A DNA stretch of 64,000 bases from Unio delphinus (GCA_029339505.1 JAQISU010000182.1:2332501-2396500), one strand, 5' to 3'; counted from the stretch's first letter, positions 12,469 to 41,373 are shown. Translations and numbers: made by a program. The notes: generated by a model not told the origin, from the letters alone.

Positions 12469-12761
12469 TCAGTTTATTGTGCGTTTGATTTCATATTGTT
12501 TGCCCAATTCACTTTTGACCTTTTCCACTGCAGTGAACAGCGGGATAAATGTGTTGATGTCGTTACAACATGCAAGTGAGTCATTTACCGCGTGCTGAAT
12601 TCGTTTGATTAACTCATACTGCCTTGGAAGGACATACCTATTTTTCCGGGAGCTATCATCAAGGTCATGAAATTCAGAGAGAATCTGATTACAATTTAAT
12701 TTATTTGATAATTGTATTCCTTGATTTTTAAATTTGAAATCTCAATTATAATGACATTCAT
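12469..12761 (-). pseudogene. small helical protein conserved in both copies, broken (copy 1)
   Basis: Starts MNVIIIEIS at 12761, shifts within about 10 codons, then reads through RYVLPRQYELIKRIQHAV and NDINTFIPLFTAVEKVKSEL to a stop at 12469. Copy 2 (about 60031-59665) aligns over the whole stretch, including RYVLPK and TLFSTVEAIRQKLGQ. Protein-level conservation between diverged copies argues that this was a real gene. Charged helices suggest a coiled coil; function unknown. Confidence 0.5.
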
Positions 12762-14059
12762 ATTTTCGAAATTGATTATATGAAATATTATATATCTAAT
12801 ATATTTAATAAAAAATTAGGGGTCATATTTGACCCGTTTTTCGTATGACATGATTATATATGATTATATATGATATGATTATATATGATTATATATCATT
12901 AAAAAAATTATTTTATATGAACTCCATTAGCTCTAAGGTGTTATTCACATCTTATTGCGTCTAGAGATATTATGATGTCATATGATGAACTCCATTCGCT
13001 CTCAGGTGTTATTCACATCTTATTGCGCCTAAAAGATATTATGATATGATATGATGAACTCCATTCGCTCTAAAGCGTTATACATGAAAACCCCCATTTG
13101 GAACCCCTCAAGTGTTGTTCACATCTGAGAGGCCCAGAGGTTACATATATAAGACAACACATCCCCATTGGAACCTCTCAGGTGTTATTCATATCTAAGA
13201 GTCCCAGAGGTACCAGGAAGAATTGGTTCCGAGAGGGGTCTAACTCGTCAAATAACGGTTTAGAACCCCAAGAAGGTATGCTTGGTGAATGGACGTCACA
13301 TTTACATATAAATATATAGATATATACATATTTACAAGTATTTACATATTTACATATTTATAAGTATTTACAAATTTACATATATACAATGATGATACAT
13401 TTACAAGGATGATATATGAAATAAGACGGCACATAAAAACAAAGGGCTGTTCTACTTTCAACTGAAACCACCATACCCCCAACAAAATCACCCGGGTTGA
13501 ATGCTAAAACACATTCACACCGTGCGACGGTGTGTGACATATGGTGGTTTCGTGGTTGAATTTCAAATGGCTTAAAGCCCCAATAAAATAGGAGACAGCT
13601 AGGTATATAAGCTAACTAATACATGAAAACCAATAAAGTGGTGTGCGATTTTTATTTTTTCGTGTATTTAATTATGATTATTGAAAGTTTCTAAACGAAA
13701 CCAAATACTTGAAGAAAAACAAAAAAAAAATGAATTCCACCTATTTGATTCATTTTCTCACAAAAGAAACACTTGAATATTCCCACTGAAATCCGGTGAC
13801 AGTGTTCCAAAAACCAACACACTAAAAAGAGCCATTCAGTCATCGAAAAATCCCATTGAGATCCATGACTACAACAAAGGAGTTATTGTTGTTTCAAAAC
13901 TACACACACGAGCTCAAAAAGTTTAACTATTTTATTCCCCTTAATTTAAATGTAAACGAATTGAATTATATGTCCGGTTCTCTTGGAAATCGCCGAGTGA
14001 TATATCTGTTCTGCAACAAAATCGTACTAAGGGTATACAAATATCGAAATACTTATGTA
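12762..14059. other. central noncoding region of copy 1
   Basis: No convincing gene. It contains 2.4 copies of a repeat of about 67 bp (12917-13080, core ggtgttattcacatctta), related shorter repeats at 13100-13210, a block shared with copy 2 (13231-13280), (tacata)n-like sequence (13310-13420) and an inverted-repeat cluster (13457-13560). It separates the leftward virion genes from the rightward replication gene, so it may hold promoters or an origin; that is inference. Confidence 0.5.
13231..13280 (+). promoter_or_regulatory. noncoding block shared by both elements (copy 1)
   Basis: Contains AGGGGTCTAACTC and, about 30 bp on, AGAAGGTAT. The same block in the same orientation is at 60335-60384. 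It survives in otherwise diverged noncoding DNA. Confidence 0.45.
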
Positions 14060-14255
14060 TTATATAATGTATCTCTTATCACCACAATTGAGACAACTGC
14101 GACTTACCACGCACACCTACCCCACATCGTATGCAAGGTAAGGGCCCTAAGCTTCCACGACGTACGCTTTGTAAATGATATCCACATAATTAATTTCTGC
14201 ATGATTTGTTACAAGCGGTTACTGATCCTATTATAAGCCATTTGCAATTTTTCAT
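14060..14255 (-). pseudogene. small Cys-rich zinc-binding protein, broken (copy 1)
   Basis: Starts MKNCKWLIIGSVTACNKSC at 14255. One in-frame TAA follows, then GPLPCIRCGVGVRGKSQL, then a one-base shift before a last CxxC pair. The intact homologue is 62152-61907 in copy 2. Paired CxxC motifs suggest zinc binding. It is transcribed away from the replication gene, with only 43 bp between the two starts. Confidence 0.55.
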
Positions 14256-14298
14256 TATATAATAATTTCTTTATTTGAATTCTTGTTTTAATTATAAA

Positions 14299-17878
<3,580 letters not shown>

Positions 17879-18755
17879 ATCTGCGCTGAGGAGCAGTTGA
17901 ATCCAACCTATAGACTGGCGGTCTACCCGTGGATCGTGTCATGCTAGATATTGTATGCGTATTGACACTCCACATAGGATCAGTAGCTCTTTTTTTTGCC
18001 ACCTTCAAGCTCTCCTAGTTCATACAAATATCTAACAGTGACATTGCCAAGTACAGGCTGTTTTGAAAAATCATTTTGTGGTTTTACAGGTATATACTTT
18101 TGTTTAATCGCGTTGTTAGGTTTCATGTTGATTGTTCGAGTAATCGCACTATTTAGCGCGGTAATTACGCCTGGTTATCTCTTGACCCATTCACGAGATC
18201 GTTTATCCTGAATAAATTCCTTCAAGTATTGATATCCAAATAACCGCTCAGCAAGTGTCCGATTAAATCGTTTAACAATTGCCTGATCGCAATGTAATGC
18301 AGTATGTCCTCGTCTGATGGTGACATCATGATGCTTCTTTGTTGATAACACTGCACCATGAAATGCCTTACCTGGATCAACTTTTAATAGATTTGACCAA
18401 TGCAGAGGATCTCGTCCATAAATCATTTCAAATGCAGAAGCCACCTCAGATGATTATTTTGTCTTTAGAGATTCTGCTTGTTTGTAACGATTCGCAACAT
18501 CAACTACGGTTAGCGCATACTTCATCATGCGGAAGAAATAATATATCGGCCTGATGAACCTCATTAACGACGTTGACATCAAAATGCGAGAAGTTAATTT
18601 GTTTAGGCGGTGGTAGATAAATTTGCCATATCGCCTGTTTGGATAACCAATCCGCTGCAGTGGTATTTGTCACCCTTGCAGCGCTAGCGAGTTTACTGAT
18701 TGCTGATTTACCCCTCCAATATCCTCTTGGAGAGTAATAAATTGATTCCATGATG

Positions 18756-19254
18756 TTATTTATTACTAGTACCCATCAACCATGAAGCCAACTTTTCTTT
18801 GAAGGATTTATCAGTGATATAGTTCAACGCATGAATTAATTTCACATCTGCATTATGTCTGTGTTGCAGATTGCTGCTTTTATCAGCAACATCATGAGCA
18901 TGACACGTCTTATCAATAGCGTGTATTGGGTTTTCACCGGGTCGGGGTTGGTTTTGATCATCGAGTCGGATAAGAAGTCTGGTCCCGGGTCCACAATAAG
19001 TATACCCTGGAAGGTGTTTTTCTCCCGGATATTTTGCCCATGGTGTTCCTGGGAGTTTTACTAACTTGGCTGCAATATCAACTCCTCGTTTTTTTTAAAT
19101 CCTCGATTTTATCAAGGGAAACAAATCTAATTTTGTTATTACCACATTGTGCACACTACCCAGTTAGTGCTGATCTGTTATTGCCTGTTGTAATCATCGT
19201 CAAATCATTTGGGCTAGTACGCTTTTTACATTTCACACACTATATTAGATCCAT
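18756..19254 (-). pseudogene. zinc-ribbon plus phospholipase A2-like protein, broken (copy 1)
   Basis: From 19254 the frame shows CVKCKK and CAQCGNNKIRF, a two-CxxC zinc ribbon broken by two stops. After a frameshift near 19080 follows a PLA2-like domain with the calcium-loop type motif YTYCGPGT and the catalytic type CHAHDVA; the Tyr usual after HDxA is Asp here. It stops 5 bp before the integrase start, so the two form one minus-strand unit. Parvovirus-type PLA2 domains occur in capsid proteins and in Polinton-like elements and are thought to act on membranes during entry. Decayed here. Confidence 0.6.
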
Positions 19255-19271
19255 AATTGATTTATAATAAC

Positions 19272-19934
19272 ATGAATGTAATTTATTTTTCTGCGTGACA
19301 AAAACGAGAACCCATTAAGCATCATGCAGCGCTACCGAATTCTATTCGCATGATTATACTCGGATCATCTGGAAGCGGCAAGACACAGTTGTTACTTAAT
19401 TTGATAACGAGATGGATGAAATGGGATAAGTTGTATTTAGTAGCCCCAAGTGTAGACGATCAGCGATGTTACGAGGTGTTAAAGGATTTTAACGAGAAAG
19501 CAAAATCGAAAATCGATGAGGATATTATTGAGTTTATAACCGATATCGAAGAAGCACAGAGTATTGATGATATTGATAAAAGTTTTAACACTTTAGTCGT
19601 ATATGATGATGTCATGTTAGACAATCAAAATAATCCTACTATGATATTTTCCAGAGGTAGGCATAAATACATCGATGTGATATATGTCACTCAACGATAC
19701 ACTCAAAAACCAAAAGTGATGAGAGATAACTGCACTATTCTTGCTGTATTTAATGAAGTAGATACACATACGTTACGAAAGGTTTGGCAAACTTGGTGTG
19801 GGGGTGATATGGATTATAATCTTTTTAGCAATTTCTTTAGTCACGCTCAGTCTAAACCAAATGGATTTGTAACGATCAATGTGCATGACCCGATATCAAG
19901 ATATCGTATCGGACTTGATCAAATGTTCGGTTGA
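19272..19934 (+). CDS. FtsK/HerA-type genome-packaging ATPase (copy 1)
   Basis: Walker A GSSGSGKT near 19365, Walker B TLVVYDDVM near 19590, then the sensor-like DVIYVTQRYTQKPKVMRDNC segment typical of the packaging ATPases of Polintons and related viruses. The frame is open from the Met at 19350 (194 codons). Homologous-looking residues (EPIKHHAALPNSIR) lie upstream in frame back to an ATG at 19272, with one TGA at 19296, so the gene is either started late or has one stop. It is the rightmost gene, ending just before the terminal repeat. Confidence 0.8.
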
Positions 19935-19951
19935 AATCCTAAATTGCTAGC

Positions 19952-20360
19952 AATTTCAAGGATTTTCAATGCGTCTCCGCAGAGCCATCGGCGCCGGGTC
20001 TGTCTGGAGAGAGAGACCCAATAGGGTGACAAACCAAAACCCTCTCTCTTTTTTTGTCTGCCTGAATTGGTTTCGGTTTGGAATATTTTAGGATTTTGTT
20101 TGAAATAGTTTCGGTTTGAAATCTTTTAGGATTTTGTCTGAAATAGTTTCGGCTTGTCTGAAATAGTTTCGGTCTGTCCACCCTCTTTACTTGAATTCTT
20201 TTAGGACTTTGTCTGAAATAGTTTCGGTTTGTCTGAAATAGTTTCGGTTTGTCTGAAATATTTTCGGTCTGTCCTCCCTCTTTGCTTGAAATCCTTTAGG
20301 ATTGTGTTTGAAAAAGTTTCGGTTTGCGTGAAATAGTTTCGGTCTCTCCACCCTCTTCGC
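19952..20360 (-). repeat. right terminal inverted repeat of copy 1
   Basis: Reverse complement starts GCGAAGAGGGTGGAGAG and carries the same repeats as the left end. It begins less than 20 bp after the stop of the packaging ATPase gene. Confidence 0.85.
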
Positions 20361-20370
20361 TTCTGGAAAA
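20361..20370. repeat. right 10-bp flanking direct repeat of Polinton copy 1
   Basis: TTCTGGAAAA immediately after the right terminal repeat, identical to 5066-5075. Confidence 0.75.
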
Positions 20371-20519
20371 TATATCTTAGGCATTTTATAATATGATTGA
20401 ATTAAGGTATTATTTAGTTTATTTGTATGTAAGAGTCCCATTCAGTTTTTTTGGGAAAAATCCAATGAATTCATTAACTTGAGTCACTAAATAATGTAAT
20501 TCCATCTATTGAAATATAC
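20371..20519. other. intron sequence between Polinton copy 1 and GTPase unit B
   Basis: Ordinary AT-rich intron sequence directly after the flanking repeat; no feature seen. Confidence 0.5.
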
Positions 20520-23500
20520 CTCACGTGTGAAAGGTGGCGCTTTTCTCCATGGTACAAAAGACAGCAGTGCTTCTTTCTTCATCAAAAAGTCCCTCGCAAA
20601 TCCAAGGATCTGATCAAGGGCACCAAGCGCGAGGACGTTGACTTTCTCGTTTATATATATCTCACTCTCGTAGTTTTTGATTGGCCAGATATTTTGTCTT
20701 GGCAGACCAATAGTATCGGACATCTTCTCCACTGCCTTTTTGACCTCCTCACATTCAAAGACTCTAGACAAATCTTCTTCCACAATCACAGCCAGTCTGT
20801 CAATCTTGGTCAGGATGACAGATTTGGGGATTTCTACCAACCGGTGAAAAAAACATTAAAAGAACCAAACTCTGTTCTCTCACTTTTGTCAAATTTGTTT
20901 TTGAAGAAATGAGCGTTGTATACTTCTGTACATTTATTACATAATTTTGGAAACGTTCAAGCCTCAAAACAGATTGATATAGACAAATGTCCCACGATCT
21001 ATCGGAATATATATTTCTTAAAAAATATGGTGTATTTGTAAAGACATTGTTTTCATATTGATGGGTCAAACGGAAACTTTTGTCTATTATGAAGTTGTAC
21101 AATAAAATAGTCATTGTTCTGTGGTAGGATAAAATGAAGCTTAAGCCGATAATATTGATACATATATATTCTATTATCTTTTTATCAAATAATTGTTAAA
21201 CAAATTAACAAATAATTCAAAGGTAAATGCTATTGTAATGTGTTTTTGAAGTGGTCCAAATACAACTACATGCAACGTTCCCTCTAAGCGAATGGTAGAT
21301 GTGCGCACAGTGTTCGCTGCACTGCGCAAGCATTACGGATACCAGCAAACTTTAACGTTGGATTGAGCATAATTGACAATTCAGCAGCGCGGAGATGCCT
21401 GAGCAGCACGCGCGCAGATTAGAGGGAACGTTGACTTCATGTATTCAATTTTGCGCTAAACACAGACTAGCTACGTACCTCTTTTGTTAATTTGAGTTTG
21501 AAGTTCAGCTACTTTTGTCCAAACGGACTTGGGAACAAGTTCCACAGTACTTGCATCAAACACAAATACCACACAGTGAATCTGATCTTTCAGACGTGGA
21601 CGCTTTATGAATCCAGGAATCTTGGGATCGATCGGAGATGAAGGATTGAACTAGGTAATAACGAATTGTATAAATGGAACATGTTATTACGAACACCTGT
21701 CGATATCATGTACAAATACCTACTTATGTTAAGCAATCTTGCCCTGTCGTTTCGTGATAACCTTAACTGGTAAATCTTTGGTAGAGAAGAAAAGAATATT
21801 CACATGATCACGTTACAAAATAAAGATTCAACGCAGAATTTGAAACTTTTAACCACGATAATGTAAGGATAATAAATTGTAACAAATTCAATGAATAAAA
21901 ACAGCATTCGATACCATCACGCTATAAGAATGTTAGCCATTTGCAGAAGATGTACAACCAACCTTTGTAAACATGGCACGTACTTTTACCTACAACAGCT
22001 GCTACTAAACGTACGTTTTAAACTTTACATTTTAAAGAAACGCAGCTCTGTGTTTTGAATTAAACATCAGATGCCTGAGTATTACTTCAAACGCTTTTAA
22101 GGATATAAGCTTTAGACAAAAATAAGATATGGTAAGTGTTGCTAATATTGCATTCATAAACCAGTGTTTAAGTGCTATATTATTTACGCATGCCCATCGA
22201 AGACCTGTAATGTTGTTTCACAAATGATATTTTTTTCATAGTAGTGTGAATCTAATTTTAATAAAGTTATATTTGCATCATACTGATATCGGAATTCATT
22301 TCTTAATAAATTAAAAGAGAATTCATATACTAACAAGCATCATTTCTTACATGCGACTGCTTCCTGTGGAATGTTTTTCTTCGATAAAACTACTGAAATA
22401 ATACTTGATAAATCTGCCATATTTGAAAGCAACATACACTGCGCGATTGGTCCCATAGTCAAAGAGATAATAAGATTTTATATTCCATGAACGCCTGTGT
22501 ACAAATATACTAATACGAAATATATTTACAACATTAGGTAAACTAATAAAACATGCCTGCCTTGCATTTCTCATGCATACCTGGTAACCGTCTGGAACGT
22601 TCCCATCCAAAAGGTAAAGCAGATCAGACAGGCTTGGGCCTTGTGTCTCTTCTATGCCACAGGTGTCACACAGACGAAAGTTTAGCATTTCCCCAGTCCT
22701 GCCGGACTGAACCTTGTATTGTCGATACTACATAACAAAAATGAGTCTGGAATTAAGGCACATAATGAGTAAGATTATGATACTTTTAGACTGACTAGGT
22801 AATAAATACTACAGTATGAGTGTAGGATTCTTAAGCCAGATCGTTCTTGTATAGTAGATGTTTATATGTTATAATTAAATGTCTTCTGAATCATCTAGAA
22901 GTTTAGAAGAAAAAAATACAATCGAAACAATCATAACATCAAGAACGAAATTTATATCTACTTTTGACGCAAATAAAGCAAAGGCATATTTCTAAATGTA
23001 TGTACATTTTCGCACTAGCTGGTAGCTTGCGAATATAAAATAACCTATGCAATCGAAGGACATATGGAACCAAATGGAAGATCCAGACTCTGAGGCATAA
23101 TATAGCCTGATAAAACAAGAATAATATGGTATAACGATACGCAAGGTGTGTATTAGATCATAAGTGCCCAAAACCTAGAGATAGTTAAGGTGAATTTGAA
23201 TCATGTGAGATGATTATACAGCATGGACGTTGATATGGTAATTTCATCCAAATCGTGCTTTATTTGGATAAAAAGGCATGTAATGTGAACAAACAGACAC
23301 CATTATAGCTAACAATGTTTAGTTTGCGTGCCGTTGGGTTGCGGTGGATTTCCAACGGAAAGAAAGGGACAAACAACAATGAATTCGAAATAGTATAATA
23401 TTATTTGGATGGTCCTAACAAACATTTCTTCAGCACAAAGGACACATATACTAGCTGCAATATAAAGATGTATACGTAACAAAAACTGGAAAAGCAATGA

Positions 23501-23986
23501 AAGAATAATATAAATAACAAGCAAGACAAATATGAAATGAGAGGATAATAAACTGCATGAAAATATAATTTAAACACTGTGTGCCTACTGTAAGGATAAC
23601 AAAAATGCATATAACTTCATATTTATTTGCAAAAACCTTACATATCTGGGGAATATATTGATATCAGTTCTAAAGTATCTTTGTACAGCTATTACTAAAC
23701 CTTTTTTGTTTTATAAATCATCTACTGATAATGAGAATGTTAATATTTGCTTTCGCTTACGGAGTATTACCATATATTAAATGCTTTATATAATTAAACA
23801 GTTTTCAAAATTGTATTACTCCACATGATCTTTATCGTGTTAGTTATTGAATGTATATTCTTTTAGTTTTGGTGTATATGTTCTTGCCCAATATCTGCAA
23901 TGTTCATCACTTTTTCTACGATTATATGCATGTAATCTTTCTTACATATATTCCCTGAATCGAGTATGGATGGATGGATGTATGTA

Positions 23987-24031
<45 letters not shown>

Positions 24032-25242
24032 ACTAGGTGGCAGGAAACTCAAATAACCCATATTTAATTAGTTTTTAAAGGTTTCGTTTTTCCAATTTGC
24101 TCAGCATTAAGTTATTGAAGAAAGAATCAGGTAATGTACAAGAGGCATACTTTTCTGAGAAACGTCATTGTTCATTGTTTTTTAACATGTGGCTTGTAGC
24201 AAGTACCATATCCCGTATAGTTATTTCACGAGGAAATAACAAAACACAATGTACTGTTTGCAGTATCAATCAGCACTCTAAGTGATGAACAACGCATGAA
24301 TTTTCCATAACATATGACATGTTTCAAGACGATTTAGCACCGTACCATCATAGGATATACAAATTGTAGCAGGACGTATGAATTTAAAAATGAAATATTA
24401 ATGGTAATGACCCGCCAAAAAGAGAATTAAACTGTAACCTGATCCTAATGTTCTTAAAATGCACTTGAACCTAATGAAATATCGGAACGATTTTCACTCA
24501 AAAACAGGTGCACAATATGTTTTGTTTGCAATAACCTCATTTGACTTCTAAAAATACGCAGAGTATTCAACGGAATGTATTCCTCTTTTCAGTCTTGTGA
24601 TATTATGTTATATATTTAATAGAACTACAACACTCAACTATTTATGCTTGATAAGATCAGCGCTATGACGTTCGGATATCCTTCTCAATGCTTCTGGCTG
24701 TTTTAGGTAATATTTCAGGCATATATTTAACATTTACTGATTAGTTGAAGTCTGTCTTTCATGTTAACATATCGCGCTAATTGCTCGTGCCAGGATATGG
24801 AGAGAATATCATCCCACCCAGAAACATGTGGTTTTAATGTTTCTTGTGGCAAGCGTTGATAACTAGGATGAATTTACGAAATCAGTCAATTATGGGTTGC
24901 AAAATAAGACCATTGTGTTGAACATATACCAAACGGTTTCGATAATATAATACTCTAATGGAGACATATACTGCCATGGAAACAAAAGATGTCCCAATGT
25001 TGTAATTTACAAAATGTAAATTACATTAATAGCATCAACTTTACCACAGTTGTAAGGCTGCTGGCCGCGCTGCCAGTGTTACTTTGATTGGTGATCCGAT
25101 CATTGAAGATGGAGTTGATGGTGTTAAAGAAACTGGACTTCCCTGCTCCTACAGGTCCAATCATCAGAATCCTTGCTTCAAAGACTTCTAACGCAGATGG
25201 TGGATTGAAACTTTCTATTCGAGCCATCAAACCTGTTCGAGT
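20520..25242 (-). CDS. IFI44-like GTPase domain, unit B (four exons)
   Basis: Exons are 25242-25045 (198 bp), 22727-22581 (147 bp), 21650-21479 (172 bp) and 20833-20520 (314 bp), together 277 codons with no shift. G1 is GPVGAGKSS, G3 is CDTCG and G4 is LTKID, followed by a WPIKNYE segment and the helix ALDQILGFARDFL typical of the family. The last exon ends FVPWRKAPPFTRE and then a donor (gtatat). In single-domain family members the PWR stretch lies before the P-loop, so this exon appears to begin the next domain (unit A). A hAT-like MITE lies between exons 3 and 4. The Polinton begins 140 bp beyond the last exon, in the following intron. Confidence 0.85.
21273..21433. mobile_element. hAT-like MITE
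   Basis: 161 bp with perfect 15-bp inverted ends CAACGTTCCCTCTAA, flanked by 8-bp near-direct repeats actacatg / acttcatg (7 of 8). Size, ends and 8-bp duplication fit a non-autonomous hAT element. It lies in the intron between exons 3 and 4 of GTPase unit B. Confidence 0.75.
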
Positions 25243-25592
25243 CTATCGATAAAGTGACAAATAGTTAATCTGCGATACACGATTTGATACGGAATCCCTA
25301 TTCTACTTTTACTATGCGGAATTAATAAATGTACCAGCGCATACATAAACATAAAATTAAGTTTTTTTAGAGCAACGGGTATCCCTGACAACTTGTATAT
25401 TCTAATGAAAAGAAAGAATGAATGCTAATTCATATCCACAAATTTAAGAAGTAGTTTAAAAAATGTCAGGTCTAAAATTTGTACAACTTTCGGGAAAGTG
25501 AAAATTTCAACTAAATAAAACATAGCCAAAATTATATATATCGCTAAGGAATAATGAAACGGAAACATCAGGATCCATTTATTTTTCAATAC

Positions 25593-29646
<4,054 letters not shown>

Positions 29647-30292
29647 CTGGAGGTAAATTCATACATGATATATTTAGATGATATTCTAGCATATACAATA
29701 AAACGATATGAACTTGCAATTATGATGACGCTGTCGGCAATATGATTGAGCGAATTGGACCAAGATATTAATTATCGTTTCAGTAGGTTGATTTCGAAGC
29801 TTTAACGCAAAAATCGAAACAAACAGATTTAGTATAATTACATTTAGAATGTGTTTGAAATGGAACACGTTTCACTGTTGGCTCAATTATTTGTGAAAAT
29901 GGATTAAATATTATGTATAGAATGACCACCTTTTTATTACGTTCGAGTGTAGTCTTGGCGTGTTCATTTATCGTGGTTGCTGTATCGTAAATACCTTAAT
30001 CATTATTGGGAATTTATTATATTATGACGATACTGATTAAATCACTCTTATTTATTCTTCTTCATTTGGTGTTCAATTGCAAATTTCGGTTACTCAAACC
30101 ATTTGTTATAAATATACTGATATATTTGGATATATTGGTTTTCGGGAATTATTTGACGAATAATTACAGGCAGAGCTAGATTAGGTGTATGTCTGATTAG
30201 CATGTTTCAAAACTGCATTTCACTCCGCTTCAGAGCCAAGTATTAAAACTATGAAACAACTTCAAGTCATTTATTTGTTTAAGAGCAATTAC

Positions 30293-39293
<9,001 letters not shown>

Positions 39294-39704
39294 CTACATT
39301 GCAAAGTAACATAAACATATTTCATATAAAAATTAATTTACTATTCATGTGCTGTGTTAGTGGTGAATATGTTCTCTTAAACATGTTGAAAAATATACTT
39401 AATAGTGATCAAACGTCGAACTGCAGCAAACTATTTGAAAGAGAGACAGACTCTCTCCTACTTTCTGTCGTTATGTCATGACTCACTTGCTTTGTCGGTA
39501 TGTGATTTAAAATGCTATGATTACCATGTTAGCAAGAAATGTAGATTTGTTGTAGATAATAAGCGGTTAAAGTAAAAGCATAATTTATAATGACATATAC
39601 ATGCAACATTATGTAAAAATCACCGATCTATGTAAATTAGATATGAATTGAAATCAAAGAAACATTACACGTCCAAGCTGGTTACTTTGATCTACGTGTA
39701 CCTT

Positions 39705-40135
39705 ATGTATGTGTTGAGTTTATATGTTAATAGAGGCATACAGTGTTAGGGCTTGGTAGATGTGTTGAGTATAGACGTTAATACCGGCATATAGTGTTAT
39801 GGCTTGATATATGTGTTAAGTATAGATGTTCATGAAGACATACAGTGTTATGGCTTGGTATATGTGTTGAGTATATATATATTAATACAGGCATTCAGTG
39901 TTATGGCTTGATATATGTGTTGAGTATAGATGTTAATACAGACATACAGTGTTATGGCTTGATATATGTTTTTAGTATAGATGTTAATACAGGCGAATAG
40001 TGTTATGGCTTGATATATGTGTTGAATATAAATGTTAATATAGGCATACAGTGTTATGGTTTGATATGTGTGTTGAGTATACATGTTAATACAGGCATAC
40101 AGTGTTATGGCTTGGTATTTGTGTTTAGTATAGAC
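39705..40135. repeat. 51-bp minisatellite, about eight copies
   Basis: Repeating unit around catacagtgttatggcttg with a period of 51 bp, in the intron between the 77-bp exon and the unit D P-loop exon. Confidence 0.85.
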
Positions 40136-41113
40136 CCAACGACTGTGGCATCGGATACATAATTATCAATATAAAATGACTCAATAGCAGTCAAAAGAGT
40201 ATGATATATCAGTGGCGAAATCAACAGATAAAGCTATATAGACTCATTGGGAGCAGTTGGAATTTAACAAAAACGCAGACATACTTAAACATGTTTTATA
40301 TTAAAGTGTCACATTTGAGTTTGAATCAATATTTTTCTACTCTATGTCATTATTTGTTAAAAAGGATCAAATACAAACGTAAACAGGAGACCGTGTTTTA
40401 GAACATATGATAAAAATATATGGATATAATAAATGACATTGCAAGAATTTGTTTCAGCACACACATACATACGAAAATGATTAAGACAATGATTTCACAA
40501 CAAGCGTGAAACTGAACTCAATATTTGGGCGTTGGATATATGAATGCTTATACCACGATATATTTAAAGATACATGATAAATGTACGTTCCTATGTAAGT
40601 CCGTAACAACCAAAACTTCATGCCGACCAGTTTAGCAAATCTTACACGTTCTAAGAAAAACAATTCGCTGGGCCTGTATATGGATCCTTATAGTATTTTT
40701 CTATTCATAGATAGTCTCGGTTAATTATACAAAGTAAATTAAGCAAGTTAGTTCTTTGTTCTTAATATTTATATTCCATGCACACATATTTGCTACATAT
40801 TTTTGCTTGCGTTTATGCACGTGTACAATAACAAGGAAAATCCTATTAATATAACCAAGATATTTGCAGAAAAGGTCCATTGGATAAAAAATATAAACAA
40901 TTAATTTAAGACGGATCATATATAATATTGATTATCATTCTGTCCAATGTCCAATTAGGTAATATTAATTAAACTAAAATTGTCGATATTGATTCGACAC
41001 AGCTTAATTTCACAGTCAAAGATGAAACTCTCTAAAATGTGGAATGATAACAAGCCGAACAGGCTTCGGTCCTTCATGAGGTTTAATAAATAACGATGAT
41101 AATCATGTTTTAC

Positions 41114-41190
41114 CTCGGAATCCGAAAACTCAAACTTTCGCCAAGGTGAGATTATAATAGGTTCAATAGGCCCTGTCTTATTCTTGGGTT
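41114..41190 (-). CDS. 77-bp leader exon with PWR motif before GTPase unit D
   Basis: Bordered by tttttccag and gtaaaa. It encodes a short stretch ending SPWRKFEFSDSE, the same junction found at the 3' end of exon 4 in units B, C and D. It enters with two bases of a split codon and leaves in phase 0, matching the phase-0 acceptor of the unit D P-loop exon 1.8 kb downstream. This shows that the series starts with unit D. A (GA)n microsatellite lies just upstream in the intron. Confidence 0.7.
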
Positions 41191-41272
41191 CTGGAAAAAG
41201 TAACGATCTTAATTATAACAATAATGATAATCATAATCGTTCATATATATGTAAAAGGCAAACTCCACAGAG

Positions 41273-41295
41273 AGAAAGAGAGAGAGAGAGAGATT

Positions 41296-41372
<77 letters not shown>
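41273..41372. repeat. (GA)n microsatellite
   Basis: About 100 bp of GA with few interruptions, upstream of the 77-bp exon. Confidence 0.9.

Positions 41373-41373
<1 letters not shown>

Noticed and set aside
12254..12598. 114-codon plus-strand open frame in copy 1
   Set aside because: It lies opposite the minus-strand helical gene whose protein is conserved in copy 2, so it is a shadow.
18855..19267. Two plus-strand hydrophobic open frames
   Set aside because: Antisense to the zinc-ribbon/PLA2-like gene.
39848..40084. 78-codon open frame with 17-residue repeats
   Set aside because: Arises from the 51-bp minisatellite; no start context or conservation.
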